64,000 nucleotides of DNA, taken from assembly GCF_006376685.1 (NCBI RefSeq), contig NZ_VEWL01000018.1, forward strand, positions 1 through 64,000, given 5' to 3'. Positions within the stretch are counted from its first letter, which is position 1. Every line of letters begins with the position of its first letter. The notes under the pieces are model-generated. The model searched no databases. It saw only the letters and a list, made by a program, of their open reading frames with translations, and was not told where the DNA came from. Below are positions 34,868-44,563 of the stretch, in pieces. Both the position numbers and the translations under genes were made by a program. Source of the DNA: Ochrobactrum teleogrylli. Lineage in GTDB: Bacteria > Pseudomonadota > Alphaproteobacteria > Rhizobiales > Rhizobiaceae.

Positions 34868-35767
34868 TCAAGCAGCCATCAATCCAAGCTCGACTTTTCT
34901 GCGCCGCATCATTTCGCGCATGGAAGCCGTGCGATGGCTCGCCTTTTCGTCAACCGTTTCGGTTTTTTGCCAGATGCCGTATTGCTGCCGGAAATAATCG
35001 ATCACCAGCAGGTCCGCATCCACGCGATCCTGTCCGTCTTCGACATGGTTCAGCAGCGCGCTCACGCTGCTTCCCTTACCCTCGGCGCGGCGGCTGTTTT
35101 CACCGATCATCCAGATGGGAATGCCGCGTCTTTCCAGATGGCCGGAAATCCAGGGATCATCCACGGTCCACATGATGTCGGGAATATCGTAGAACAATTC
35201 ATCGAACCAATCGGGATGAACGAGAACGCCAGCGAAGCCGGAAATCTGATCCACATAGCCCGGCGTGCTCAGGTCCGGCTTGTGCAAAAACAGCGAAGCA
35301 ATGCGCTTCATTCTGTATTTGCCGTCCTTGACCCTCCAGCGACTGCGCGGAAGCCGGTCGGCAGGCCTGCCTGCATCCGCAATGTCGGGAAATGTTTCAC
35401 CGACTTCAACAATGCAATGACCCGGCTTGCGCTCAGCTTCCGTCTTGAAGCGCCGGTGCCAGTCGGCATCGTAAATCTTGTCGTCGTCGCAGAACAGGAT
35501 ATCCACGTCCCGCCCCTTGAGATCACGGGCAGCCGGTAAAACCTTGGTCGCAGGGCCGAGATCTTCGTCACAGCGGACGATCGTTATGCCCGCGGGCACT
35601 TCCGGCAACCGCCCATCCCAATCGGGAAAGCGCCTGTATGTGTGCGGTATATAAAGCCGAACTTCCGCCGCCTTCAGCCTTTGTGACAGAAGCGACAGCA
35701 GCGTTGGCTTTAAAAGGTGAAACCGGGGCGGAATGGTCGAGAGCGTGATGACGGTAGGCTTACTCAT
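34868..35767 (-). CDS. Glycosyltransferase, family-2-like (GT-A fold)
   Basis: 299 aa from the ATG at 35767; another in-frame ATG lies at 35779 and ribosome-site evidence does not settle the choice. The N-terminus TVITLSTIPPRFHLLKPTLLSLLSQ and the DXD-like VDILFCDDDKIYDADW suggest a GT-A nucleotide-sugar transferase. A later acidic block IMWTVDDPWISGHLERRGIPIW may take part in acceptor binding. No signal or membrane segment is seen. Sugar and acceptor are unknown. The gene is flanked by hairpins and is not evidently part of a polysaccharide cluster. Confidence 0.7.
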   Translation of the reverse strand: MSKPTVITLSTIPPRFHLLKPTLLSLLSQRLKAAEVRLYIPHTYRRFPDWDGRLPEVPAGITIVRCDEDLGPATKVLPAARDLKGRDVDILFCDDDKIYDADWHRRFKTEAERKPGHCIVEVGETFPDIADAGRPADRLPRSRWRVKDGKYRMKRIASLFLHKPDLSTPGYVDQISGFAGVLVHPDWFDELFYDIPDIMWTVDDPWISGHLERRGIPIWMIGENSRRAEGKGSSVSALLNHVEDGQDRVDADLLVIDYFRQQYGIWQKTETVDEKASHRTASMREMMRRRKVELGLMAA

Positions 35768-35881
35768 TTCCTCGTGCATTTCAGAATATTCTAATAAAAA
35801 CAAAAGCGTAAGACCATTACACGCTTCTGGTTGCAGAGTGCAATCCCAAGAAGAAACGCTTTAGCAAAGAAACAAAGATTA

Positions 35882-36364
35882 TCACGACCGATGATAAGGA
35901 TGGCCAGCCAGAATGGTTGCAGCGCGATATAGCTGTTCGGCAATCAGAATGCGGGCAATCTGGTGGGGCCAGGTCAATTCGCCCAGCGCCAGAACCAGAT
36001 CGGCGCGCGACCGTAATGCCGGGTCGTGCCCATCTGGACCGCCGATGGCGACGATCAGCTGCCGCTTGCCATCATCACGCATGCGCCCGATGCGCTCGGC
36101 AAAGGCTTCGGAACCCAGCGCCTTGCCGCGTTCGTCGAGAAGAATAAGAGCCGCGCCATTATCCAGCGCTTCATGGATGCGTTGCGCTTCCTCGGCCTTG
36201 CGCAAATCAACGGTCTGGCCACGACTTTCCGGGATTTCGCTCACACCGGCGAATTCCAGCCCCAAAGGCGGGCCAGCTTTGGAAAAACGGTCGAAATAGC
36301 GCTCGACCAACTCCCGTTCGGGGCCGGCTTTCATCCGGCCCACGGCATAAACACTCACACGCAT
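35882..36364 (-). CDS. rlmH: 23S rRNA pseudouridine(1915) N3-methyltransferase RlmH
   Basis: 160 aa SPOUT methyltransferase acting on the assembled 70S ribosome. Conserved features are the start MRVSVYAVGRMKAGPERELVERYF, ALILLDERGKALGSEAFA, the SAM-knot IVAIGGPDGHD and the C-terminal LTWPHQIARILIAEQLYRAATILAGHPYH. It lies 54 bp after rsfS in the same direction, the usual pairing. Confidence 0.97.
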   Translation of the reverse strand: MRVSVYAVGRMKAGPERELVERYFDRFSKAGPPLGLEFAGVSEIPESRGQTVDLRKAEEAQRIHEALDNGAALILLDERGKALGSEAFAERIGRMRDDGKRQLIVAIGGPDGHDPALRSRADLVLALGELTWPHQIARILIAEQLYRAATILAGHPYHRS

Positions 36365-36418
36365 CGCGCCCTCAATATGGCAGGAGTTAAAGCCTGCCGG
36401 GTCGCAGCAGACGACAGG

Positions 36419-36790
36419 TCAATGGACGGTTCCCAACGCGCGTTCGTCGTCGAAATCGTCATCGAGCCATATCTTCTCGATATTGTAGAAGTCACGGACT
36501 TCCGGTCGGAAGATGTGCACGATGATATCGCCCGTGTCGATCAAAACCCAATCGCCACTTTCTAGCCCTTCGACCCGCAGATTCTTGCAGCCCGCTTGAT
36601 GCAGCGCCTGCAAAAGATGGTCGGCCACAGCCGTCACATGACGGTGCGAACGGCCCGACGCGACGATCATATAATCGCCTATCGTTGATCTTCCGCGAAT
36701 GTCGATGGGGATGATGGATTCTGCCTTGGAGTTTTCGAGACTGGCCAAGGCCGCGTCGAAGGTCTGGGACACGAGATCTGTCTCGTTCAT
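36419..36790 (-). CDS. rsfS: Ribosome silencing factor RsfS
   Basis: 123 aa. It binds ribosomal protein uL14 and blocks subunit joining in starvation. The Iojap/RsfS domain is clear: DRHVTA-type core as SGRSHRHVTAVADHLLQALHQAG, then EGLESGDWVLIDTGDIIVHIFRPEVRDFYNIEKIW. It precedes rlmH. A candidate promoter lies upstream at 36901-36930. Confidence 0.96.
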   Translation of the reverse strand: MNETDLVSQTFDAALASLENSKAESIIPIDIRGRSTIGDYMIVASGRSHRHVTAVADHLLQALHQAGCKNLRVEGLESGDWVLIDTGDIIVHIFRPEVRDFYNIEKIWLDDDFDDERALGTVH

Positions 36791-36900
36791 CCTGACCGGT
36801 GAAGGCGCGTGGTGAGCCTTCTTCTCAAGTGCTGTTCTCAGTGTATTGCCTTTCTAACAAGAACAAGCTGCTACGGCAGTTAAAAGCACCGCACATAGCT

Positions 36901-36930
36901 AAGATAGGCAGAGTCCCTGTTTTGTTTCAA
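36901..36930 (-). promoter_or_regulatory. Candidate promoter for rsfS-rlmH
   Basis: On the minus strand TTGAAA (36930-36925) and TATCTT (36906-36901) are separated by 18 bp. They lie in the 223-bp gap between nadD and rsfS, about 110 bp before the rsfS start. Confidence 0.4.
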
Positions 36931-37013
36931 GAGTCAGGACCTTACAGGGCCGTTCACTTTTTCAATATTTTGTTCTTTTTTGCGCATATCTTGTTGAGAC
37001 AGTCACGAAACCA

Positions 37014-37673
37014 TCAAGATCGTGTACCCGACTTGCGAATGGCGCTTGATGAAAGCGAAGAACGCGGCCCATGGATGAAGGTCCAGGCCGGTGGTGTGCG
37101 GCGCGCCAGCGTCGGCGCATATTGCTCGTCCAGACGGCTATGCGAAAAAGTCTGCGCCATGCGCGACGACAGGTAAGCCAGCGTCGAGCCGGGACGGTCG
37201 ATCACCGCAATCGGGAAATTATTGGCGATCTCGCGCCAGCGCTGCCAGCGATGGAAGGAAGCCAGATTATCGGCGCCCATCACCCAGACGAAATGCACAC
37301 CCGGGTTGGCGTCGCGGATCAGGGCCAGCGTATCGGCGGTATAGCGCACGTTGAAGGCAGCTTCGAGCGCCGTCACCTTGATGCGCGGATCGCTGGCGAT
37401 TTCCTCGCTCCACCGCAACCTTTCCGCCAATGGCGCCAATTCGCGACGGTCTTTCAACGGATTACCGGGCGTTACCATCCACCAGAGCTGGTCGAGCTTC
37501 AGCCGCCGGATGGCGATCTCCGCGACCAGCGCGTGCCCCCCATGCGGGGGATTGAACGAACCGCCAAACAGGCCGACCGCCATGCCTTTTTCGGCATGCG
37601 GCATGCGCAGATAATGCGCACCCACATCGGGATATTGTTCCTTCAATGCGGAAAGACCGAAGCCAAAGCGCAT
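37014..37673 (-). CDS. nadD: Nicotinate-nucleotide adenylyltransferase NadD
   Basis: 219 aa. It adenylates nicotinate mononucleotide in NAD synthesis. The nucleotidyltransferase signature GLFGGSFNPPHGGHALVAEIA is present, with the (H/T)XGH motif as HGGH. WWMVTPGNPLKDR and FVWVMGADNLASFHRWQRWREIA follow, and the ISSTxxR equivalent near the end is SSSAIRK. The first 30 residues precede the fold, so translation may start at an internal ATG. Its start overlaps the proA stop by one base, indicating coupling. Confidence 0.95.
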   Translation of the reverse strand: MRFGFGLSALKEQYPDVGAHYLRMPHAEKGMAVGLFGGSFNPPHGGHALVAEIAIRRLKLDQLWWMVTPGNPLKDRRELAPLAERLRWSEEIASDPRIKVTALEAAFNVRYTADTLALIRDANPGVHFVWVMGADNLASFHRWQRWREIANNFPIAVIDRPGSTLAYLSSRMAQTFSHSRLDEQYAPTLARRTPPAWTFIHGPRSSLSSSAIRKSGTRS

Positions 37674-38956
37674 CAGCTTCGAATCTGCCCGTTGCCGCGA
37701 ACGCGATATTTGAACGAGGTGAGCTGCTCGACACCCACCGGGCCACGCGCATGCATCTTGCCCGTGGCGATGCCGATTTCCGCACCCATGCCGAACTCGC
37801 CGCCGTCGGCAAATTGGGTCGAGGCATTGTGCAGCAAAATGGCCGAGTCGATTTCGTTGAAGAACCGCGCAACCGCTTCCGCATCCTCGGCGACGATGGC
37901 TTCGGTATGATGCGAGGAATAGCGATTGATATGCCGGATTGCGCCATCGACACCATCCACAAGCGCCACGGAAATGATCGCGTCCAGATATTCGGTGGCC
38001 CAGTCTTCCTCCGTCGCCGCCATCGCTGCCGGATAGAGCGCCCTCACCTCTTCGCTGCCACGAATTTCGCAGCCCTTGGCGGCCAGATCCTCAAGGATCG
38101 GCACCAGATGCGTCGAAGCGACGGCGCGATCCACCAGCAACGTTTCCGCTGATCCACAAATGCCCGTGCGCCGCATCTTGGCATTGACCGCGATCTTGCG
38201 CGCCATGTGGAGTTGGGCGGTTTTGTCTACATAAAGATGGCAGATGCCTTCCAGATGCGCAAAAACCGGCACCCGCGCTTCCGACTGAACGCGCGCGACG
38301 AGGCTTTTGCCGCCGCGTGGGACGATCACATCGATAGCGCCGTCGAGGCCCTTCAGCATTTCACCGACCGCCGCGCGATCCGTCACCGGCACGATCTGGA
38401 TGGCATCGGCAGGCAGGCCGCCCGCTTCAAGTCCCGCCACCAGGGCTTTGTGAATAGCCGCTGACGAATGGGCCGAATCCGAACCACCGCGCAGGATCAC
38501 CGCATTGCCAGCCTTGAGGCAGAGCGCGCCCGCATCCGCCGTCACATTGGGGCGGCTTTCATAAATGACGCCGATAACGCCGAGCGGTGTGCGCACACGC
38601 TCGATATGCAGACCGTTGGGACGATCCCATTCGGCAATAACCGCGCCAACCGGGTCAGGCAATGCTGCAATGGCGCGGATGCCCTCCGCGATCGCCTCAA
38701 TGCGCTTGTCGTCCAGCGTCAGGCGATCCACGAAGGAAGCGGCCATTCCGCTCTCGGCGGCATTGGCCAGATCAAGCTTGTTGGCGTCGAGAATGACGTC
38801 ACGGCTTTGGAGAATGGCGTCGGCTGCGGCCAGAAGCGCCTTGTTCTTCTGTTCCGCACCCGCAATCGCCAGTGGTGCTGCGGCGGCTTTCGCCTTGCGG
38901 CCCACTTCGGCCATGATCGCGGCTATGTCGCTTCCAGCTTCCACTTTATTCAGCAT
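37673..38956 (-). CDS. proA: Gamma-glutamyl phosphate reductase ProA
   Basis: 427 aa. The second step of proline synthesis, reducing glutamyl-5-phosphate with NADPH to the semialdehyde. Aldehyde-dehydrogenase-fold landmarks are [51 protein letters not shown], and the catalytic cysteine region [15 protein letters not shown]. It follows proB by 21 bp and overlaps nadD. Confidence 0.96.
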   Translation of the reverse strand: MLNKVEAGSDIAAIMAEVGRKAKAAAAPLAIAGAEQKNKALLAAADAILQSRDVILDANKLDLANAAESGMAASFVDRLTLDDKRIEAIAEGIRAIAALPDPVGAVIAEWDRPNGLHIERVRTPLGVIGVIYESRPNVTADAGALCLKAGNAVILRGGSDSAHSSAAIHKALVAGLEAGGLPADAIQIVPVTDRAAVGEMLKGLDGAIDVIVPRGGKSLVARVQSEARVPVFAHLEGICHLYVDKTAQLHMARKIAVNAKMRRTGICGSAETLLVDRAVASTHLVPILEDLAAKGCEIRGSEEVRALYPAAMAATEEDWATEYLDAIISVALVDGVDGAIRHINRYSSHHTEAIVAEDAEAVARFFNEIDSAILLHNASTQFADGGEFGMGAEIGIATGKMHARGPVGVEQLTSFKYRVRGNGQIRS

Positions 38957-38977
38957 CCTCTCCCCGCCTTTCAGTGT

Positions 38978-40123
38978 TCAGGCATTTTCGGTCTCGGCAG
39001 CCACGGCTGCGCCGCGCACCACGAGATCATTGCGATGGATCATAGCCGCCCGGGCATCATAGCCAAGAATGGTGCTGATCTCATCGCTTTTATGTCCGGC
39101 AATCTTGCGTGCATCCTCGGCGTCATAAGCAATGAGCCCCCGCGCAATCTCGCGACCGTCCTCGTTTAGCACGGCAACCGTGTCACCACGTTCGAACTGG
39201 CCGCTCACTTCCTTCACCCCCGCAGGCAAAAGCGACTTGCCCGATTTCAGCGCCTTCGCGGCACCTGCATCCACGGACAGACGGCCTGCCGGTTCCAGAT
39301 TGCCGGAAATCCAGGTCTTCCAGGCGTTGACCGGCGCGCGGGCAGCTTCAAACAAAGTCGCACGCTCACCGCGATCAATCGCCGAAAGCGGCCCCATGCG
39401 GATACCCGAGGTGATGATCATCGCCGTTCCAGCGGCATTGGCGATCTTGCCCGCGTCAAGCTTGGTCTTCATGCCGCCGCGCGACAGTTCGGAAGCAGCT
39501 GCACCAGCCATCGCCTCGATCTGCGGCGTGATGGTTTCCACCAGCGGCAAAAACGCGGCATCCGGGTTCTTGTGTGGCGGCGCCGTATAAAGCCCGTCAA
39601 TGTCGGAAAGCAGGATCAGAAGATCCGCGCCCATCATGGTCGCCACGCGAGCGGCCAGACGGTCATTGTCGCCATAGCGAATTTCTGTCGTCGCCACGGT
39701 GTCGTTCTCATTGATGACCGGCACGGCCTTCAGCTTCAAAAGCGTCTCGATGGTCGCGCGCGCATTGAGATAGCGGCGACGCTCTTCAGTATCGGAAAGC
39801 GTCACCAGAATCTGGCCCGACTTGATGCCATGGCCGCCGAGCACGTCGGCATAGGCCTTGGCGAGCGCGATCTGACCGGCAGCGGCTGCGGCCTGACTTT
39901 CTTCAAGCTTCAGCGCTTTCTTCGGCAGGCCAAGCACGGTGCGCCCCAGCGCGATCGCGCCCGACGACACCACCAGCACCTCGACGCCTGCGTGATGGAG
40001 GGCGGCAATGTCCTGTCCCAGGCTTTCCAGCCAGTCGCGCTTCAGCCCCTTGGCGCGATCCACCAGAAGGGCGGAACCAATTTTTACAACAATGCGGCGA
40101 TAGTCTTTCAATTGCTTCAGCAT
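38978..40123 (-). CDS. proB: Glutamate 5-kinase ProB
   Basis: 381 aa from the ATG at 40123, which has GAGAGGAATGAG upstream; the open frame continues 35 codons further without homology. It is the first, feedback-controlled step of proline synthesis. The amino acid kinase domain (about 1-260) contains [33 protein letters not shown] and [14 protein letters not shown]-terminal PUA domain (about 275-370, [24 protein letters not shown]) completes it. It lies 28 bp after obgE. Confidence 0.96.
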   Translation of the reverse strand: MLKQLKDYRRIVVKIGSALLVDRAKGLKRDWLESLGQDIAALHHAGVEVLVVSSGAIALGRTVLGLPKKALKLEESQAAAAAGQIALAKAYADVLGGHGIKSGQILVTLSDTEERRRYLNARATIETLLKLKAVPVINENDTVATTEIRYGDNDRLAARVATMMGADLLILLSDIDGLYTAPPHKNPDAAFLPLVETITPQIEAMAGAAASELSRGGMKTKLDAGKIANAAGTAMIITSGIRMGPLSAIDRGERATLFEAARAPVNAWKTWISGNLEPAGRLSVDAGAAKALKSGKSLLPAGVKEVSGQFERGDTVAVLNEDGREIARGLIAYDAEDARKIAGHKSDEISTILGYDARAAMIHRNDLVVRGAAVAAETENA

Positions 40124-40151
40124 GCTCTCATTCCTCTCGCCGCATTCAGCC

Positions 40152-41183
<1,032 letters not shown>

Positions 41184-41297
41184 TTACCTCTTGCGGCGCA
41201 TTCACGCCTTAAACCCGGGCCCGCGCAACCTATTGCGCGAGCCAAATTGCAATTACAGCAAAACCCGTTTCCTGCAAACAGTTGCAGTAGCCGGATT

Positions 41298-41855
41298 TCA
41301 TCCGATTTTGTCTTTCCAGACCGGATCGCTGAAGTCGATATAGAGCAGTTCCTGATCGAGATACTGCCCCTGCACAAAAAGCGACTTCGGCTCAGTCCCA
41401 TAGGTCTTGAAGCCGAGCGCCTCATAAATCCGCTTTGCCGGTTCGTTCGTCGCCACCACCTTGGCGTCGAGAACGATGACATGCGCCGCAGCATGTTCGA
41501 TAACTTTTTGAACCAGAGCCTTGCCCAGTTCCAGTCCACGCGCTTCCGGCGCCACATAGACGCCCCAGAGCGTTCCGCGATGACGTTCGGACTTGCGTTC
41601 ATGACGAAACACGCCTGCCGTTCCCAGCAGATTTTCACCGTCGAAAGCACCGAAGATGATATTGCCATTCACCTGTTCCAGACGGCGCGCAAACACGCTG
41701 TCGGAATAGGCATTTTCTTCCTCAAAACTCGAACCAAAGGCCAGTGGCGCGCGGCTCAGTGCGCTCAGTCTGATGGCGCGATAGCGATGCAGATCGCCCT
41801 TATCCAGGGCGCGCAGCACGATCTTTTCTGGCGCGCTTCCATGTTTATCATTCAT
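41298..41855 (-). CDS. GNAT family N-acetyltransferase
   Basis: 185 aa. The acetyl-CoA binding motif appears as LWGVYVAPEARGLELGKALVQKVIEHA, and the C-terminal strand-helix NEPAKRIYEALGFKTYGTEPKSL is standard. One oddity: the loop has GLELGKAL where most members carry GxGxGxxL. The substrate is unknown. It sits between the second GNAT gene and obgE, a position conserved in Brucella relatives. Confidence 0.9.
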   Translation of the reverse strand: MNDKHGSAPEKIVLRALDKGDLHRYRAIRLSALSRAPLAFGSSFEEENAYSDSVFARRLEQVNGNIIFGAFDGENLLGTAGVFRHERKSERHRGTLWGVYVAPEARGLELGKALVQKVIEHAAAHVIVLDAKVVATNEPAKRIYEALGFKTYGTEPKSLFVQGQYLDQELLYIDFSDPVWKDKIG

Positions 41856-41909
41856 TTCGCTCTCCGATAATTGCGGACCCTGCGGACAAGGCCGCAGGGC
41901 CTCATTATC

Positions 41910-42602
41910 TTATGACTGCCAGCTTCTCAGGCCGATCCAGGTGCGCCGGTCGAGAACATAGCGTTCGACCGGAACGTTTCCGGCGGCAAGCGTATCCGAC
42001 ATGCCCATGCTGCTGAACTGGAAGCCGCACTTGTGAATCACACGGCGCGATCCGTTGTTGGTCGCCCGGCAGGAAATATGCAGCCGGTTGACCGCCGTTG
42101 CTCGGAACACCAGATCAATCAGCGAATGAGCGGCCTCAGTTGCAAAGCCATGCCCCCAATAGGGTTCGCCCAGCCAATAGCCGATCTCCAGCCCGTCGCC
42201 ATGTTTATTCGCATGGATGCCGCAACAGCCCATAAAGATGCCGGTCTCAGCTTGTGTAATGGCGTAGATGCAATTGCCCATCTCGCCTTTTCGCACGCGA
42301 TCAACAAAATCGACGGCATTCTCACGCGTATATGGATGCGGCATGCGAGTGAGCATGCCCGAAACACGGAGATTGTTGGCAAGATAGGAAATGGCATCTA
42401 CGTCTTCGACATGCGGCGGGCGCAGAACCAGCCTTTCGGTGACCAAGACGGGGCAATCTAAAACGGGAGCCAACTCAGGCTCCAGATCAGCCGCCAGACC
42501 GGGGGAGAGATCGGCAAAACCCTCATCCCGGCTCGTACAGCTTTCTGCGTAACAATCTTCTTCTAAAACGTCGACAACCATTTTTCTGTCCTCCAGATGC
42601 AA
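41910..42602 (-). CDS. GNAT family N-acetyltransferase, RimJ/RimL type
   Basis: 230 aa; an in-frame ATG at 42581 may be the real start. After a variable acidic N-terminus (about 1-45), the RimJ/RimL-type domain begins with LVTERLVLRPPHVEDVDAISYLANN. It includes EIGYWLGEPYWGHGFATEAAHSLIDLVF and ATNNGSRRVIHKCGFQF. Members acetylate protein N-termini or small molecules; no target can be assigned. It is the last gene before the rpmA terminator, 55 bp upstream of the other GNAT gene. Confidence 0.9.
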   Translation of the reverse strand: MHLEDRKMVVDVLEEDCYAESCTSRDEGFADLSPGLAADLEPELAPVLDCPVLVTERLVLRPPHVEDVDAISYLANNLRVSGMLTRMPHPYTRENAVDFVDRVRKGEMGNCIYAITQAETGIFMGCCGIHANKHGDGLEIGYWLGEPYWGHGFATEAAHSLIDLVFRATAVNRLHISCRATNNGSRRVIHKCGFQFSSMGMSDTLAAGNVPVERYVLDRRTWIGLRSWQS

Positions 42603-42632
42603 AAAGGGAAGATGGTGGTCCCATCTTCCCTT
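42598..42632 (-). terminator. Terminator of the rplU-rpmA operon
   Basis: A perfect 12-bp stem (AAGGGAAGATGG 42604-42615, CCATCTTCCCTT 42621-42632) with a 5-nt loop is followed on the minus strand by TTTTTGC. It lies 70 bp beyond the rpmA stop and separates it from the GNAT genes. Confidence 0.85.
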
Positions 42633-42700
42633 CGATCTTTTGGCTAGGCTGCCATATACACCGGGTCCGATGGGACGCCGGTGGTTTTAAGAGGCCCGGC

Positions 42701-42970
42701 TTACTCTGCTGCTTCCGCGATCGGGTTTACCGATACGTACGTGCGGCCGTTGGCTTTCGTACGGAAAGATACGGAACCGTTCGTGGTTGCAAAAATCGTG
42801 TGGTCCTTGCCGAGGCCAACATTGGCGCCCGGATGCCACTTCGTGCCGCGTTGACGCACGATGATGTTGCCAGCGAGCACAGCTTCGCCGCCAAACTTCT
42901 TCACGCCAAGGCGTTTGGATTCTGAATCGCGACCGTTACGCGAGGAACCGCCAGCTTTTTTGTGTGCCAT
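42701..42970 (-). CDS. rpmA: 50S ribosomal protein bL27
   Basis: 89 aa. Standard L27: [28 protein letters not shown], then [28 protein letters not shown]. The N-terminal arm, which reaches the peptidyl transferase centre, is complete without the cleavable leader of Firmicutes. It lies 25 bp after rplU. Confidence 0.98.
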   Translation of the reverse strand: MAHKKAGGSSRNGRDSESKRLGVKKFGGEAVLAGNIIVRQRGTKWHPGANVGLGKDHTIFATTNGSVSFRTKANGRTYVSVNPIAEAAE

Positions 42971-42995
42971 TGGTGTTCTCCTTTAATCTCTCTAC

Positions 42996-43424
42996 TTACT
43001 CAGCCGTTTCGGCCTTGGCTGCAGCCTTCTTAGGCGCTGCCTTCTTCGGCTTTGCGGCTTCGCCTTCAGCGGCTTCTGCCTTCGGAGCCTTTTTCTCAGC
43101 GGCCTTCTTGGAAGGCTTTGCGCCGTCGGTGAGGATCTCCGAGATACGGATCGTCGTCAGTTCCTGACGATGACCGCGGGTGCGCTTCGAATTCTGACGG
43201 CGACGCTTCTTGAACGCGATGACCTTGCGGGCACGGCCCTGTTCGACGACTTCGGCGGTCACGAGAGCGCCTGCGACGACTGGTGCGCCAATGGTCGAGC
43301 CGACCATCAGAACTTCTGCGAATTCTACGATGTCACCGGCTTCGCCAGCAACTTTTTCGACCTTGATCAGATCGTTTGCGGCAACGCGGTACTGCTTGCC
43401 ACCGGTCTTGATGACTGCGAACAT
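42996..43424 (-). CDS. rplU: 50S ribosomal protein bL21
   Basis: 142 aa. The first 103 residues are canonical L21 ([56 protein letters not shown]). A Lys/Ala/Glu-rich tail of about 35 residues follows, common in Rhizobiales. It opens the rplU-rpmA operon, with a strong promoter upstream at 43608-43637. Confidence 0.98.
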   Translation of the reverse strand: MFAVIKTGGKQYRVAANDLIKVEKVAGEAGDIVEFAEVLMVGSTIGAPVVAGALVTAEVVEQGRARKVIAFKKRRRQNSKRTRGHRQELTTIRISEILTDGAKPSKKAAEKKAPKAEAAEGEAAKPKKAAPKKAAAKAETAE

Positions 43425-43607
43425 TTGTTGTCCTTTCGGTTGTTCGGTCCGGCTCTCATTTCCACGACATTAGCGCCGAAGTGATGGGCCGTCTTTTTAT
43501 CAGTCGGTTAAGTGAAGGGCTTGCGCCCCTTGATTGCCGCCCCGGAAAACCCGGAAATCATCAATCAAAACAATAGGCGCGGATTGCCCCACGCCTAAGG
43601 TCTGGTG

Positions 43608-43637
43608 CTTATAGGTTCGGAACGTGGGAAAAGTCAA
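43608..43637 (-). promoter_or_regulatory. Sigma-70 promoter of rplU-rpmA
   Basis: On the minus strand TTGACT (43637-43632) and CTATAA (43614-43609) are 17 bp apart. They lie in the 352-bp gap between rplU and tRNA-Ser (43425-43776). The resulting leader is about 180 nt and could hold an L21 regulatory structure, but I could not draw one with confidence. I see nothing else in the gap. Confidence 0.65.
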
Positions 43638-43776
43638 GAATTTTCACGAGAGAATGCAAATTAGGTCTTGTCTAATTGCAATCAGCCCGCTATTGAGCCG
43701 CTACACACTTAGCATTCGCTTTTGATGCTGTTTGACGGTGCGATTATATAGATCGCTTTACCGGATTGCACAATGC

Positions 43777-43867
<91 letters not shown>

Positions 43868-43920
43868 ACGGCATTCATAAGTCACTGTTTTTTCTTTATA
43901 AAATACACTGCGCCTGCAAT

Positions 43921-43942
43921 CAGCCCATCAACGGGCCCATCA
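43921..43942. other. Left pair of integrase arm-type sites (candidate)
   Basis: CAGCCCATCA at 43921-43930 and GGGCCCATCA at 43933-43942 start 12 bp apart. The same box, spaced the same way, occurs at the other end of the element. Confidence 0.6.
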
Positions 43943-44081
43943 GGGCATAATTTTATACCAGATCCCGCTGATGGAAATTCCGCTTGCCAAATGAGATTGT
44001 TCAATTCAGTTTGATCTTCGTGGCGATTGATTCCTAGAATCGCTTAAAAATCAACATTGCGCATGACGTGCTCCAATCTGA

Positions 44082-44105
44082 AACCTATCGCTTAAGCGGT
44101 AGGTT
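44082..44105. promoter_or_regulatory. 24-bp near-perfect palindrome upstream of the AlpA-like gene
   Basis: Arms AACCTATCGCTT and AAGCGGTAGGTT differ from perfect symmetry at one position. The palindrome ends 10 bp before the ATG at 44116, where a bound protein would block expression. It is a good candidate operator for autoregulation or for control of the recombinase module. Confidence 0.6.
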
Positions 44106-44115
44106 GGGGTATATC

Positions 44116-44562
44116 ATGACTATGGATGGCCAGCTTTCGTTTATCGAAACTGAAAAAGATGCGCAGGATCTGGATGTTAAGCCCAATGCTTTCCCAGTCT
44201 CCCAAAACACCCAAAAAGAACCTTCTTCAGATAATGTCCATTCTTTCGGCAAACAGACTTATGCCGACCTTAAGGGCCGCCCATCGATCCCTGAAAGCGT
44301 TCGTCCTGAAAAACGCGATGTAGCAAAGCCTGCGAAGAAGCACGCACCAGTTCCCAACGGATATATTGCTCCTTCCACCGAAGACGAAAAATACCTGTCC
44401 GTTAAAGAAGTTGCGCACCGCTATTCGAATAGCGTCCCCACAATTTGGCGCTGGGCAAAGGAAGACGAGGCTTTTCCTAAACCTCACATCATTCGTCCGG
44501 GTACGTCGCGTTGGCGCATGTCAGACCTTTTGGCGTTCGAAAACCGTAATCTGGAGGCCTAA
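44116..44562 (+). CDS. AlpA-family helix-turn-helix protein
   Basis: 148 aa. The C-terminal 50 residues are an AlpA/MerR-like winged helix-turn-helix: KYLSVKEVAHRYSNSVPTIWRWAKE, ending in a PGTSRWRMSDLLAFE wing. The first 95 residues are polar and probably disordered. AlpA proteins act as excisionases or activators of integrase genes. It overlaps nothing but is separated from the recombinase start by a single base, with GGAGG of the next gene inside its end. It may therefore be the directionality factor or regulator of that recombinase. Confidence 0.8.
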   Translation: MTMDGQLSFIETEKDAQDLDVKPNAFPVSQNTQKEPSSDNVHSFGKQTYADLKGRPSIPESVRPEKRDVAKPAKKHAPVPNGYIAPSTEDEKYLSVKEVAHRYSNSVPTIWRWAKEDEAFPKPHIIRPGTSRWRMSDLLAFENRNLEA

Positions 44563-44563
44563 G

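Noticed and set aside
43425-43776. Riboswitch or L21 leader upstream of rplU
   Set aside because: A leader of about 180 nt probably exists, but I could not draw a conserved structure and no known riboswitch core is recognisable.
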